This document shows positions 16,941-25,436 of a stretch of DNA of 58,472 nt, in pieces. Every line of letters starts with the position of its first letter. The stretch's first letter is position 1. Below the pieces are notes generated by a model. It made no database searches. It had not been told where the DNA came from and worked only from the letters and a program-made list of their open reading frames with translations. The position numbers and the translations under genes are program-made. Origin of the DNA: JAVBLW01 sp031553215 (GTDB lineage: Bacteria > Bacillota_I > Bacilli_A > Acholeplasmatales > Anaeroplasmataceae); contig JAVBLW010000015.1 in the NCBI GenBank assembly GCA_031553215.1, positions 1 to 58,472 of the forward strand. The letters run 5' to 3'.

Positions 16941-17856
16941 TTTAAGTGTAAAACTTCCAGGACTTAATTTAAAAAATCCAATAATGCCAGCAAGTGGAAC
17001 TTGTGGGTTTGGAGAAGAATTAAGTGAATACTACGATCTAAGCATTCTTGGTGGAATTATGATAAAAGCAACTACGGTTGAACCAAGACTTGGAAATGAT
17101 ACTCCACGTGTTGCTGAAACATTTGGTGGTATGCTAAATGCCATTGGACTTGCTAATCCAGGACTTGATAAAGTTATTGAAAAGAAATTACCATTTTTAG
17201 AAAAATATGATACTGAAGTAATCGCCAATATAGCTGGATCACAAATTGAAGACTATGTTGAAGTTGCTAGAAGAATAAGTGAACTTGATGTTGTAAAGGC
17301 ATTGGAATTAAACATAAGTTGTCCTAATGTTAAACATGGTGGAATTGCTTTTGGTACTGATCCAAAACAAGCTTATGAAATAACTAAACAAGTTAAAGCT
17401 GTTAGTAAAAAACCAGTATATGTTAAACTTAGTCCAAATGTAAGTAATATAGTAGAAATGGCAAAAGCAATTGAAAGTGCTGGAGCTGATGGAATAACTA
17501 TGATAAATACATTAGTAGGTATGAGATTAGATTTAAAAACTGGTAAACCAGTACTAGCTAATAAAACAGGTGGTTTCTCAGGTCCTGCTATTAAACCAGT
17601 CGCAATAAGAATGGTTTATGAAGTATATAAAAATGTAAATATTCCAATTATTGGTATGGGTGGAGTAATGAACGCCTATGATGTACTTGAATTTTTATAT
17701 GCTGGGGCAAGTGCGGTAGCTGTTGGTACGGCAAACTTAATTGATCCACTTGCATGTAAAACTATAATTGAGGATTTACCACGTGTTCTAAAGGAATATG
17801 GATTTGATGATATAAAAGATGCGATTGGTTACGCACATAGAAAGGATACTAAGTAG
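16933..17856 (+). CDS. pyrD: Dihydroorotate dehydrogenase, class 1B catalytic subunit
   Basis: This 307-aa FMN enzyme oxidises dihydroorotate to orotate. It has PGLNLKNPIMPASGTCGFG at the N-terminus, and LELNISCPNVKHGG, which carries the catalytic Cys of class 1 enzymes. VKLSPNV, MINTLVGM and IGMGGVMNAYDVLEFLYAGASAVAVGTA complete the FMN/phosphate-binding barrel. It works as a PyrD2-PyrK2 complex with the preceding gene. The next gene starts 1 nt after its stop. Confidence 0.96.
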   Translation: MSNLSVKLPGLNLKNPIMPASGTCGFGEELSEYYDLSILGGIMIKATTVEPRLGNDTPRVAETFGGMLNAIGLANPGLDKVIEKKLPFLEKYDTEVIANIAGSQIEDYVEVARRISELDVVKALELNISCPNVKHGGIAFGTDPKQAYEITKQVKAVSKKPVYVKLSPNVSNIVEMAKAIESAGADGITMINTLVGMRLDLKTGKPVLANKTGGFSGPAIKPVAIRMVYEVYKNVNIPIIGMGGVMNAYDVLEFLYAGASAVAVGTANLIDPLACKTIIEDLPRVLKEYGFDDIKDAIGYAHRKDTK

Positions 17857-17857
17857 T

Positions 17858-18544
17858 ATGGTTATTGTTGCATTAGATTTTGAAAATAAAGAGAAAACAT
17901 TAGAATTCTTAAAAAAATTCACAAATGAAAAATTATATGTTAAAATAGGAATGGAACTATTCTATGCTGTAGGACCTGAAATCATTTCAGACATAAAGAA
18001 ATTAGGACATAACATTTTTCTAGACTTAAAATTACATGATATTCCTAATACTGTTATGAAAAGTATGAAAAGTCTTTCTAAATTAGGTGTAGACATTATT
18101 AACTGTCACTGTGCAGGTGGAGTTAAAATGATGGCTGCAGCAAAAAGTGCTTTTGATGGGGTAGAAAATAGACCTATGTTAATTGGTGTTACTCAACTTA
18201 CATCAACAAGTAAAGAAATGATGAATAATGAATTAGGTATTGATGGAGAAGTAATTGATAGTGTTGTTAAATATGCAAAAAATGCCAAAGCTGCTGGACT
18301 TGATGGAGTTGTTTGTTCTCCTCTAGAAGTTACAGCTATTAAAGAAGCTTGTGGTAAAGAATTTTTAACAGTTACTCCTGGAATTAGACCAGGTGCTCAT
18401 AATGATGACCAAGTGCGTGTTACAACTCCTAAAGATGCTAGAACATTGGGGACTAACTATATTGTAGTTGGTAGACCAATAACTGAGGCTTCTGATCCGG
18501 TTGCAGCATACACTCAAATTAGAAAGGACTTTATGGGTGAATAA
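17858..18544 (+). CDS. pyrF: Orotidine-5'-phosphate decarboxylase
   Basis: The 228-aa TIM-barrel enzyme decarboxylates OMP to UMP. The start MVIVALDFENKEK at 17858 gives the family N-terminus; an in-frame upstream ATG at 17819 lies inside pyrD and is unlikely. Catalytic residues are in YVKIGMELFY and FLDLKLHDIPNTV (the D-K-x-x-D tetrad with the upstream Lys). The phosphate loop is TPGIRPG, later YIVVGRPI. It is separated from pyrD by 1 nt and from pyrE by 1 nt. Confidence 0.96.
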   Translation: MVIVALDFENKEKTLEFLKKFTNEKLYVKIGMELFYAVGPEIISDIKKLGHNIFLDLKLHDIPNTVMKSMKSLSKLGVDIINCHCAGGVKMMAAAKSAFDGVENRPMLIGVTQLTSTSKEMMNNELGIDGEVIDSVVKYAKNAKAAGLDGVVCSPLEVTAIKEACGKEFLTVTPGIRPGAHNDDQVRVTTPKDARTLGTNYIVVGRPITEASDPVAAYTQIRKDFMGE

Positions 18545-18545
18545 A

Positions 18546-19175
18546 ATGAAAGAAATTGCAAAAAACTTATTAGACATTAAGGCAGTATTTTTATCACCAG
18601 ATAAACCATTTACTTGGGCTTCTGGAATCAAATCTCCAATTTATTGTGATAATAGACTAACATTATCATATCCACCAGTTAGAAAAAATATTGCAAAAGG
18701 AATTGCTAATATTATTAAAGACAAATATAGCGATTGCGAAATTGTAATGGGTACTGCAACAGCAGGAATTCCTCATGCTACTTTAATAGCTGATGAACTT
18801 GACTTACCTACTGGTTATGTACGTGGAAAAGCAAAAGATCATGGTAGAAATAATCAAATTGAAGGTGGATACAAAGCTGGTCAAAAGGTTGTTGTTATCG
18901 AAGATTTAATTTCTACTGGAGGTTCTTCAATTGAATGTGTTAAAGTATTAGAAGAAGCTGGACTTGAAGTTTTAGCAGTTATTAGTATTTTTACATATGG
19001 AATGAAGAAGGCAAAAGATAATTTTGCAGCTGCAAATGTAGTTACAACTTCATTAGTTACTTTTGATGAATTATTAGAAGTAGCTATCAAAGAAAACTAT
19101 ATTAAAGAATCAGACAGTAAAAAATTAATGAAATTCATGGAAAATCCTAGCGACGAATCTTGGATGGAAATATAA
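18546..19175 (+). CDS. pyrE: Orotate phosphoribosyltransferase
   Basis: The 209-aa enzyme adds PRPP-derived ribose phosphate to orotate to make OMP. The start MKEIAKNLLDIKAVFLSP at 18546 follows the pyrF stop by 1 nt; longer in-frame starts overlap pyrF. Substrate motifs are FTWASGIKSPIYCDNR, MGTATAGIPHA, YVRGKAKDHG and the PRPP loop VVVIEDLISTGGSS. It is the last gene of the operon, and a hairpin terminator follows. Confidence 0.96.
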   Translation: MKEIAKNLLDIKAVFLSPDKPFTWASGIKSPIYCDNRLTLSYPPVRKNIAKGIANIIKDKYSDCEIVMGTATAGIPHATLIADELDLPTGYVRGKAKDHGRNNQIEGGYKAGQKVVVIEDLISTGGSSIECVKVLEEAGLEVLAVISIFTYGMKKAKDNFAAANVVTTSLVTFDELLEVAIKENYIKESDSKKLMKFMENPSDESWMEI

Positions 19176-19182
19176 TTAAATA

Positions 19183-19206
19183 GCACGTATATACGTGCTT
19201 TTTTCT
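19183..19206 (+). terminator. Terminator of the pyr operon
   Basis: GCACGTAT and ATACGTGC form a perfect 8-bp stem followed directly by T6. Confidence 0.9.
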
Positions 19207-19221
19207 TAGGGAGGAAAGTCT

Positions 19222-19920
19222 ATGTTCAATGTAAAAATAGAAACTAATAAAATAATTGAAAATATAAAAGATTGGTTTTGTAATAAAAGTTCTAAGGCTT
19301 TAGGTTGCACAATTAATATTAGCGGTGGCAAAGATAGCACTGTAGTGGCGACACTATTAGTTAGAGCACTGGGAAAAGATAAAGTGTTTGGAATACTTCA
19401 ACCAAATGGTATTCAAAAGGATATATCTGACAGTTTAAAAGTTTGTGAAATACTAGGTATTGATTATGAAATAGTTAATATTGAAGATACATATAAATCA
19501 ATATGTAAATTAGAATTGTCTGATGAAGCAAAGATCAATGTATTACCTAGAATAAGGATGACATATGCATATGCCATAGCCCAAACAAAAAACTATAGAG
19601 TTATTGGAACTAGTAATGCAAGTGAAACATATGTAGGATATTTTACCAAATGGGGAGATAATGCTAATGATTTCAATCCAATAAAAGATTATACTTGTAC
19701 TGAAGTTATACAAATAGGAGATGAGCTTGGTCTTCCATACGAGCTTACTCATAAAACTCCAAGTGATGGATTATCAGGAAAATCAGATGAAGAGAAATTA
19801 GGTATCACATATAAGGATTTAGATAATTATCTAAGAGATAATAAAGATGGTATTAGTGAGGAGACTATTAGAAAAATAGAACATAAGCACAATATATCAC
19901 TTCATAAGATATTAAAATAA
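19222..19920 (+). CDS. nadE: NAD synthetase, ammonia-dependent
   Basis: The 232-aa enzyme amidates deamido-NAD to NAD using ATP. The N-type PP-loop is INISGGKDSTVVA (~32-44). GTSNASETYVGYFTKWGDNANDFNPI (~131-156) matches the substrate-binding region. DGLSGKSDEEKLGITY is the typical flexible loop. There is no nitrilase-type glutaminase domain, so it must use free ammonia, which fits the inactive CarA glutaminase encoded just upstream. GGGAGG lies 8 nt before the ATG. It has its own transcription unit, with terminators on both sides. Confidence 0.93.
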   Translation: MFNVKIETNKIIENIKDWFCNKSSKALGCTINISGGKDSTVVATLLVRALGKDKVFGILQPNGIQKDISDSLKVCEILGIDYEIVNIEDTYKSICKLELSDEAKINVLPRIRMTYAYAIAQTKNYRVIGTSNASETYVGYFTKWGDNANDFNPIKDYTCTEVIQIGDELGLPYELTHKTPSDGLSGKSDEEKLGITYKDLDNYLRDNKDGISEETIRKIEHKHNISLHKILK

Positions 19921-19922
19921 CA

Positions 19923-19958
19923 TTGTAAAAGTCATATTTTTGATATGACTTTTTCTTT
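19923..19958 (+). terminator. Terminator after nadE
   Basis: AAAAGTCATAT and ATATGACTTTT pair across a short loop and run into TTTTCTTTT. Confidence 0.85.
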
Positions 19959-19989
19959 TATATGTTATAATCTCATTAGGTGATTTTTT

Positions 19990-20421
19990 ATGAATAAATA
20001 TTTATTGATATTTGAGTTTATATTATTATTTGCATATATAGGAATTATTATTATGTATATGATATTTGCAAATAAAAAATTTAATAAAGCTGAAAAGATA
20101 AGAGATTTGTTATATCCTGCAACTGTATTGATTAACCTTATTCCTGCTATATTATTGTTTGCATTAAATGATTGGTATGTAGAAAAGAATGTTTATGGTC
20201 CTATGTTTCTATTTATTCCAGTTATTTTTATATTATTGTTTATCGCAGATTATAGACATTTCGTATTTTATGGTAAATATAATAAAACTCCCAAATATAA
20301 AGATGACAGAATAGAAGGAGAATATTTTACTGGTAATTATTTAGGTGGATTATATGTTCTTATTTTTCTATTTATGGCATTGTTTTTGGTAATTATGGGA
20401 ATAACTTATAGAATGATGTAG
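19990..20421 (+). CDS. Hypothetical four-helix membrane protein
   Basis: The 143-aa product has about four transmembrane segments (~5-26, 41-60, 71-87, 119-139) and a charged loop (YNKTPKYKDDRIEGEYF) between helices 3 and 4. I do not recognise the family. A TATAAT box lies at ~19965 and AGGTG is 8 nt before the ATG. It is the first gene of a tight group (next gene 10 nt downstream) that contains a GNAT-nitroreductase fusion, Smr, YaiI/YqxD and NudC proteins. Confidence 0.7.
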   Translation: MNKYLLIFEFILLFAYIGIIIMYMIFANKKFNKAEKIRDLLYPATVLINLIPAILLFALNDWYVEKNVYGPMFLFIPVIFILLFIADYRHFVFYGKYNKTPKYKDDRIEGEYFTGNYLGGLYVLIFLFMALFLVIMGITYRMM

Positions 20422-20431
20422 AGGTGAAGGT

Positions 20432-21487
20432 ATGAAAACATTAGAAACTAATAGATTAATTTTGAGGCAATACTTAGCTGAAGATTATAAAGATGTCTAT
20501 GAATATGCATCGAATCCTTTGGTTGGACCAAATGCTGGTTGGAGTGTTCATGAAAGCGAAGAGGAAACAAAGAAATTAATTGAAATGTTCATTAGTGAAG
20601 ATGAAGCTTGGGCAATTGTACTGAAGGATACTAATAAAATGATTGGTTCAATTGGGGCACATAAACGTAATTCAGGAATAATGTTTGATTTTAAACAAAG
20701 GGAAATTGGATATGTTTTAAATCCTAGTTTTTGGGGAAATGGATACATAACGGAAGCAATAGGTGAAGTTATAAGATTTTTATTTGAAGAACAAAAATTA
20801 GATTTGATTACCGTTGGTCATTTTGATTTTAATGAGAGAAGTCAAAAAGTTATTGTTAGAAATGGTTTTAGATATAGTCATAATAAAATGGCAATTTTAC
20901 CTTTAATAGGAAAAGAATATAATACTTTAGTTTATGTGATGACTAAAGATATGTATTATGCTAAATATAATTTTTTAAAAATGATAGATGATAGATTCTC
21001 AGTAAGAAATTTTTCTGATAAAAATATAACTAAAGAAGAATTAGATAGTATATTAAATAGTGGAAGAATTGCTCCTACAGCGGTAAATTTCCAACCACAA
21101 AAGATAATTGTCGTAAAAGATCCAGATCTACTAGAAAAACTAAATACGGCGACTAAAACATATTTTAATGCAAAAACTATTTTAGTTGTTTGTCATGATA
21201 AAAATTTAAGTTGGCATAGAAAAAGTGATAATAAGGATCATGGAATAATTGATGCTAGTATTGTTGCGACATATATGATGCTTACAGCGACATCTCTAGG
21301 AATAGGTTCTTGTTATGTAAGTTCTTTTAAGGATGCAGTTGTTAGAGAAACTCTAAATATTCCTGAAAATTATGAAGTAAATTGTTTATTACCAATTGGA
21401 TATATTCCTAATGATGTTATTCCTAGCGAATCACATTTTAATCGAAAGGATATAAAAGATATTGTCTTTTATGATTCTATAAAATGA
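20432..21487 (+). CDS. Fusion of a RimJ/RimL-type GNAT acetyltransferase and a nitroreductase
   Basis: The 351-aa two-domain protein has residues ~1-165 as a GNAT acetyltransferase of the ribosomal-protein/small-molecule N-acetyltransferase type: LETNRLILRQY at the start, EIGYVLNPSFWGNGYITEAI as the acetyl-CoA loop. Residues ~178-345 are an FMN-dependent nitroreductase: DRFSVRNFSDKNITKEELDSIL, RIAPTAVNFQPQKIIVV, MMLTATSLGIGSCYVSSF and NCLLPIGYI. Both are normally separate proteins, and no stop separates them. Physical linkage suggests a shared small-molecule substrate or detoxification role, which is unproven. The stop overlaps the next gene (ATGA). Confidence 0.85.
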   Translation: MKTLETNRLILRQYLAEDYKDVYEYASNPLVGPNAGWSVHESEEETKKLIEMFISEDEAWAIVLKDTNKMIGSIGAHKRNSGIMFDFKQREIGYVLNPSFWGNGYITEAIGEVIRFLFEEQKLDLITVGHFDFNERSQKVIVRNGFRYSHNKMAILPLIGKEYNTLVYVMTKDMYYAKYNFLKMIDDRFSVRNFSDKNITKEELDSILNSGRIAPTAVNFQPQKIIVVKDPDLLEKLNTATKTYFNAKTILVVCHDKNLSWHRKSDNKDHGIIDASIVATYMMLTATSLGIGSCYVSSFKDAVVRETLNIPENYEVNCLLPIGYIPNDVIPSESHFNRKDIKDIVFYDSIK

Positions 21488-21813
21488 AAGAATTAGATAT
21501 TCATAGGGGAAATCCAAGTGTTGATGAAGCAATAGATAATTTTTATGATTTTTTGAAGAAATCTTACAAAGAAAAATGTAAGATAATTAAAATCATTACT
21601 GGATATGGATCAAATAGTGGGATTTCTAGAATAAAAGATGAATTAATACTAGAGTTAGAGATATTAAAAAAAGAAAATCAGATTACGGAATATATTTGGG
21701 GAAATGAACTTTTAATAACTTCACCTAAATATATTCAATTCACTAATAAAAGTTTGATACCTGAGAATGAAAAAAGAATTTTGAATAGAGGATGTGTATT
21801 TATAATCATATGA
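21484..21813 (+). CDS. Smr-domain protein
   Basis: The 109-aa product is a stand-alone Smr (small MutS-related) domain: KELDIHRGNPSVDEAIDNFYDFL (the LDxHG-like motif, here LDIHRG) and IIKIITGYGSNSGISRIKDEL (the TGxG motif). Smr domains are usually nucleases or RNA-binding modules, often at the C-terminus of MutS2. The terminal ~35 residues are extra. It overlaps the previous gene by 4 nt and the following gene by 4 nt. Confidence 0.75.
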   Translation: MKELDIHRGNPSVDEAIDNFYDFLKKSYKEKCKIIKIITGYGSNSGISRIKDELILELEILKKENQITEYIWGNELLITSPKYIQFTNKSLIPENEKRILNRGCVFIII

Positions 21814-22268
21814 GAATATTAGTAGATGCGGATGCATGTCCAGTAGTAAAAATAATTGAAAAAGTAGCAAATGAAAATAGTATTCCAGTAATACTATTTT
21901 ATGACACCTCACATTCTACCCAAAGTGATTACAGTGAAATAGTTATTGTATCAAAGGGTGCAGATGCAGTAGATTATGCTCTCATTTCAAAACTTAAGTC
22001 TTTTGATATTGTGGTTACGCAGGATTATGGTGTTGCGACAATGGCATTAACTAAAAAAGCATATGTCATTAATCAAAATGGTAGAGAATATACTACTGAA
22101 AATATTGATAGATTATTATTTGAAAGACATATGGCAAAGAAGATTCGTGAGTCATCGAGCAAATCCCATTTAAAGGGTCCTAGAAAGAGAACTGATGAAG
22201 ATAATAAAATCTTTGAAATGGAATTTGAAAAACTAATTAATAGGATAGGTGGAAGTAATGATAAATAA
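21810..22268 (+). CDS. YaiI/YqxD-family (DUF188) protein
   Basis: The 152-aa protein starts MRILVDADACPVVKIIEKVA, the hallmark of the family. It continues with SKGADAVDYALISKL, DIVVTQDYGVATMAL, INQNGREYT and HLKGPRKRTDED. The fold is PIN/NYN-like with conserved acidic residues, suggesting a nuclease; the biological role is unknown. I chose ATG 21810, which overlaps the Smr gene stop (ATGA), over the in-frame ATG at 21792. Confidence 0.9.
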   Translation: MRILVDADACPVVKIIEKVANENSIPVILFYDTSHSTQSDYSEIVIVSKGADAVDYALISKLKSFDIVVTQDYGVATMALTKKAYVINQNGREYTTENIDRLLFERHMAKKIRESSSKSHLKGPRKRTDEDNKIFEMEFEKLINRIGGSNDK

Positions 22269-23061
22269 TATTTTTCCTCATAAATTTGATAATACCTATA
22301 AAAATGAAATAGCTCAAATTGGGGACTATATTTTATGCTATAAAGATAATCATATTTTACTTAAAGAGGAAAATAAAAAATTAGTTATTCCTAGAGTGGA
22401 GAAAAATATAAAAGCTAGATATTTATTTTCTATAGATGAAGAAAAATTTTTTTTAGTAGAACACTCTGAAATTGAAATTGATGATAAATTTTGTTTTTAT
22501 CCTGTTGGAATACTACGTGAATTTGAGCCTGAATATTTAGCATATGCAGGGATATGTGGTAGACATATTGCGACATTTGCTCATAGAAGCAGATATTGTG
22601 GTGTATGTGGTGAGGAAACGGTTTTTAGTAATACTGAACAAGCTGTTGTTTGTCCAAAATGTAATAATACAATATATCCATGTATTATGCCGGCAGTTAT
22701 AGTTGGGATTACTTATGAAGATAAAGTATTGCTAACAAAATATGCTAAAGGAACATATCAAAATTATGCTCTTGTTGCTGGCTATGTTGAATTTGGTGAA
22801 ACATTAGAGGAAGCAGTAATTAGAGAAGTTAAAGAGGAAGTTGGACTTGATGTATATGATGTTAAATATTATAAAAGTCAACCTTGGGGATTTTCAAATA
22901 CATTAATGATTGGGTATTTTGCTAAAGCTAAAAACGACAAAATTACTCTTCAATTATCCGAACTTAAAGAAGCAACATGGTTTGCAAAGTCAGAAATTAA
23001 TGAAATAAAACCCAATATAAGTTTGGGTCATGAGATGATTCTAAAAATGAAGAATGAATAG
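22258..23061 (+). CDS. nudC: NADH/NAD+ pyrophosphatase, Nudix family
   Basis: This 267-aa protein cleaves NAD(H) to NMN(H) and AMP and may remove NAD caps from RNA. It contains a zinc ribbon (CGVCGEETVFSNTEQAVVCPKC, four Cys, ~residues 115-136). The Nudix box GYVEFGETLEEAVIREVKEEVGL carries the GX5EX7REUXEE pattern. SQPWGFSNTLM corresponds to the NudC signature SQPWPFPxS with changes in its second half. The start at 22258 is preferred because AGGTGG is 8 nt upstream; a GTG at 22249 is possible. It overlaps the preceding gene by 11 nt. Confidence 0.88.
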   Translation: MINNIFPHKFDNTYKNEIAQIGDYILCYKDNHILLKEENKKLVIPRVEKNIKARYLFSIDEEKFFLVEHSEIEIDDKFCFYPVGILREFEPEYLAYAGICGRHIATFAHRSRYCGVCGEETVFSNTEQAVVCPKCNNTIYPCIMPAVIVGITYEDKVLLTKYAKGTYQNYALVAGYVEFGETLEEAVIREVKEEVGLDVYDVKYYKSQPWGFSNTLMIGYFAKAKNDKITLQLSELKEATWFAKSEINEIKPNISLGHEMILKMKNE

Positions 23062-23071
23062 CACATATAGA

Positions 23072-23104
23072 TTGACAAAATAGTACAATAATGATATTAT
23101 CATT
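23072..23104 (+). promoter_or_regulatory. Hydrogenase promoter with an inverted repeat over the -10
   Basis: TTGACA (23072-23077), a 17-nt spacer and TATTAT (23095-23100). AATGATATTATCATT (23090-23104) is a perfect 7-1-7 inverted repeat overlapping the -10 and start region. It recalls Fur/PerR-type 7-1-7 boxes in size and composition without matching the consensus exactly. Confidence 0.65.
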
Positions 23105-23136
23105 GAGGTTGAAAAAATAAGAATAGGTGAGATTTT

Positions 23137-24486
23137 ATGAGCAAATATGATGAAGTAAGTCACAGAGTACCAATTGAAGAATGTAATCCATCAATTGTAT
23201 GTGATGATAGTAAATGCAAGAAATGTAAACTATGTATAAAGACATGTCAAAATGAAATGGCTGTTTATGGAAAGTATAATTTAGAAACAAATGGTGATAG
23301 ACCAGTATGTATAAATTGTGGACAATGTATTGCGGCATGTCCTTTTGGAGCATTAAAAGAAGTTAGTGTTATTGAACAAGTCAAAAATGCTATAGCTGAT
23401 GATTCAAAAATAGTAGTATTTAATACTGCTCCAGCTGTAAGAGTTGCTCTTGGTGATGAATTCCAAATGGAGTTTGGTAGCTTCGTTGAAAAGAAAATGG
23501 TAAGTGCTATTAAGCAATTAGGCGCAAATTATGTATTTGATGTTACATTTGGTGCAGATTTAACTATTATGGAAGAAGCTTCTGAATTAGTTGAAAGAAT
23601 TAAAAAAGGTGGAAATTTCCCTATGTTTACATCATGCTGTCCAGCATGGGTAAAATATTGTGAAGTATTCTATCCTGAATATTTGAATAATTTATCAAGT
23701 GCAAAAAGTCCTATTGCAATGCAAGGAACTTTAGTTAAAACTTATTTTGCACAGCAAATGAATATTGATGCAAAGACAATTGTTAATGTAACTGTTGCTC
23801 CTTGTACAGCTAAAAAAGCTGAAGCTATGAGAGCTGAATTAAATGCTAGTGGAAATACAGATGTTGACTATGTTCTAACTACTAGAGAATTGGCAACTAT
23901 GATAAAAGAAGCAAATATTGATTTTGTTAACTTGGAAGATAATGAATTTGATTCAATGTTTGGACGTGGAAGTAGCGCTGGTATGATCTTTGGAAATACT
24001 GGTGGTGTTATGGAAGCTGCGTTAAGAACTGCTCATTACTTAGTAACTGGTAAAAACCCTGAAAATGGTCATTTTATTGATTACGAAAAAGTTAGAGGAT
24101 TAGAGAATGTTAGAGAAGCAAATGTTATGTTAGGTGACATAGAAGTTAAAGTTGCGGTTGTGCATCAAACTAGCCAAATGCCTGCTTTAATAGAAAAAAT
24201 TAAATCTGGAGAAGTAAATTATCACTTTATAGAAGTTATGGCATGTAATGGTGGATGTGCTAATGGTGGAGGGCAACCTAAGGTTAAAAAACCACAATTA
24301 GAATTATCTAGAACAGCAAGAAATGCTAGTATTTATAATGATGATAAAGTGGCAAAGGTTAGATTATGCCATGAAAATCCAGCAATTATAAAAGTATATA
24401 ATGACTTTTTAGGAAGTCCATTAAGTCATAAATCACATGAATTACTACATACTCACTTTGAAGATAAAAGTGATTTAACTAAATAA
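23137..24486 (+). CDS. hydA: [FeFe]-hydrogenase
   Basis: The 449-aa enzyme has an N-terminal 2[4Fe-4S] ferredoxin part (CKKCKLCIKTC ~26-36 and CINCGQCIAAC ~56-66). The H-cluster domain motifs are L1 TSCCPAW, L2 APCTAKKAE and L3 EVMACNGGCANGGGQP. It reduces protons to H2 with ferredoxin electrons during fermentation. The Met of the usual L2 MPC motif is Ala, a change that sets it apart from standard group A catalysts and may shift its bias or role. The ~55 C-terminal residues carry the small-subunit-like segment. No HydEFG maturases are in the window. It is monocistronic behind a consensus promoter. Confidence 0.92.
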   Translation: MSKYDEVSHRVPIEECNPSIVCDDSKCKKCKLCIKTCQNEMAVYGKYNLETNGDRPVCINCGQCIAACPFGALKEVSVIEQVKNAIADDSKIVVFNTAPAVRVALGDEFQMEFGSFVEKKMVSAIKQLGANYVFDVTFGADLTIMEEASELVERIKKGGNFPMFTSCCPAWVKYCEVFYPEYLNNLSSAKSPIAMQGTLVKTYFAQQMNIDAKTIVNVTVAPCTAKKAEAMRAELNASGNTDVDYVLTTRELATMIKEANIDFVNLEDNEFDSMFGRGSSAGMIFGNTGGVMEAALRTAHYLVTGKNPENGHFIDYEKVRGLENVREANVMLGDIEVKVAVVHQTSQMPALIEKIKSGEVNYHFIEVMACNGGCANGGGQPKVKKPQLELSRTARNASIYNDDKVAKVRLCHENPAIIKVYNDFLGSPLSHKSHELLHTHFEDKSDLTK

Positions 24487-24553
24487 TTGTTAAATCTTAA
24501 CAAAAGTTAAAAAGTATGTTATAATATAGAAGATATTTAGGAGGAATTTATAA

Positions 24554-25357
24554 ATGACAAATTTAGATAGTTTTAAATTAGATGGTAAAGTTGCATTAGT
24601 AACTGGAGCATCATATGGAATTGGATTTGCAATTGCTAAAGGTTTAGCTACTGCAGGTGCTACAATTGTATTCAATGATATTAATCAAGATTTCGTAAAC
24701 AAAGGTCTTGCTAACTATGCAGCAGAAGGAATTAAGGCTCACGGTTATGTATTTGACGTAACTGATGAAGATGCAGTTACTGCTGGAATTGCACAAATTG
24801 CAAAAGAAGTAGGAGAAGTTGATATTTTAGTTAATAATGCTGGAATTATCAAACGTATCCCTATGCATGAAATGGCAGCTAAAGATTTCCGTCAAGTTAT
24901 TGATATTGACTTAAACGGACCATTTATTATGGCAAAAGCTGTATTACCTGCAATGATGAAAAAACGTTCTGGAAAAATCATCAATATCTGTTCAATGATG
25001 AGTGAATTTGGACGTGAAACTGTATCTGCTTATGCAGCTGCAAAAGGTGGATTAAAAATGTTAACTAAGAATATTGCATCAGAATATGGTGAATACAATA
25101 TTCAATGTAATGGAATCGGGCCTGGATATATTGCAACTCCACAAACAGCTCCATTAAGAGAACCACAAGCAGATGGATCTAAACACCCATTTGACCAATT
25201 TATCGTAGGAAGAACTCCAGCTGCACGTTGGGGAGAAGCTGAAGATTTAGCTGGACCAGCAATTTTCTTAGCAAGCCCTGCATCAGATTTCGTAAATGGA
25301 TTAATTCTATACGTTGATGGTGGTATTGCTGCTTATATCGGTAAACAACCTAAATAA
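24554..25357 (+). CDS. SDR oxidoreductase, gluconate 5-dehydrogenase / KduD-like
   Basis: The 267-aa short-chain dehydrogenase has NAD-binding TGASYGIGFAIA (~19-30), NNAG and the catalytic Ser-Tyr-Lys set in SMMSEFGRETVSAYAAAKGG. The C-terminal part GIGPGYIATPQTAPLRE, HPFDQFIVGRTPAARWG and YVDGGIAAYIGKQP closely follows gluconate 5-dehydrogenases of lactic acid bacteria; KduD of pectin breakdown belongs to the same group. It would interconvert a keto-gluconate and gluconate, or reduce the 5-keto intermediate from pectin-derived uronates. The latter fits the pectate-lyase-like and pectinesterase genes nearby, but is inference. AGGAGG precedes the ATG. Confidence 0.85.
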   Translation: MTNLDSFKLDGKVALVTGASYGIGFAIAKGLATAGATIVFNDINQDFVNKGLANYAAEGIKAHGYVFDVTDEDAVTAGIAQIAKEVGEVDILVNNAGIIKRIPMHEMAAKDFRQVIDIDLNGPFIMAKAVLPAMMKKRSGKIINICSMMSEFGRETVSAYAAAKGGLKMLTKNIASEYGEYNIQCNGIGPGYIATPQTAPLREPQADGSKHPFDQFIVGRTPAARWGEAEDLAGPAIFLASPASDFVNGLILYVDGGIAAYIGKQPK

Positions 25358-25360
25358 TAA

Positions 25361-25386
25361 CAAAAGCACTGAAAAGTGCTTTTTTT
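25361..25386 (+). terminator. Terminator after the SDR gene
   Basis: AAAAGCACT and AGTGCTTTTT pair across GAAA and run into T7. Confidence 0.9.
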
Positions 25387-25436
25387 GTGCCCAAAAACCA
25401 AAAGAATCATATGTTAAAATAGATGAGGTTGATACT

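Noticed and set aside
20432..21487. GNAT-nitroreductase junction as a lost stop codon between two genes
   Set aside because: No ribosome binding site or in-frame ATG start is evident at the junction and the linker reads smoothly, so a true fusion is more likely.
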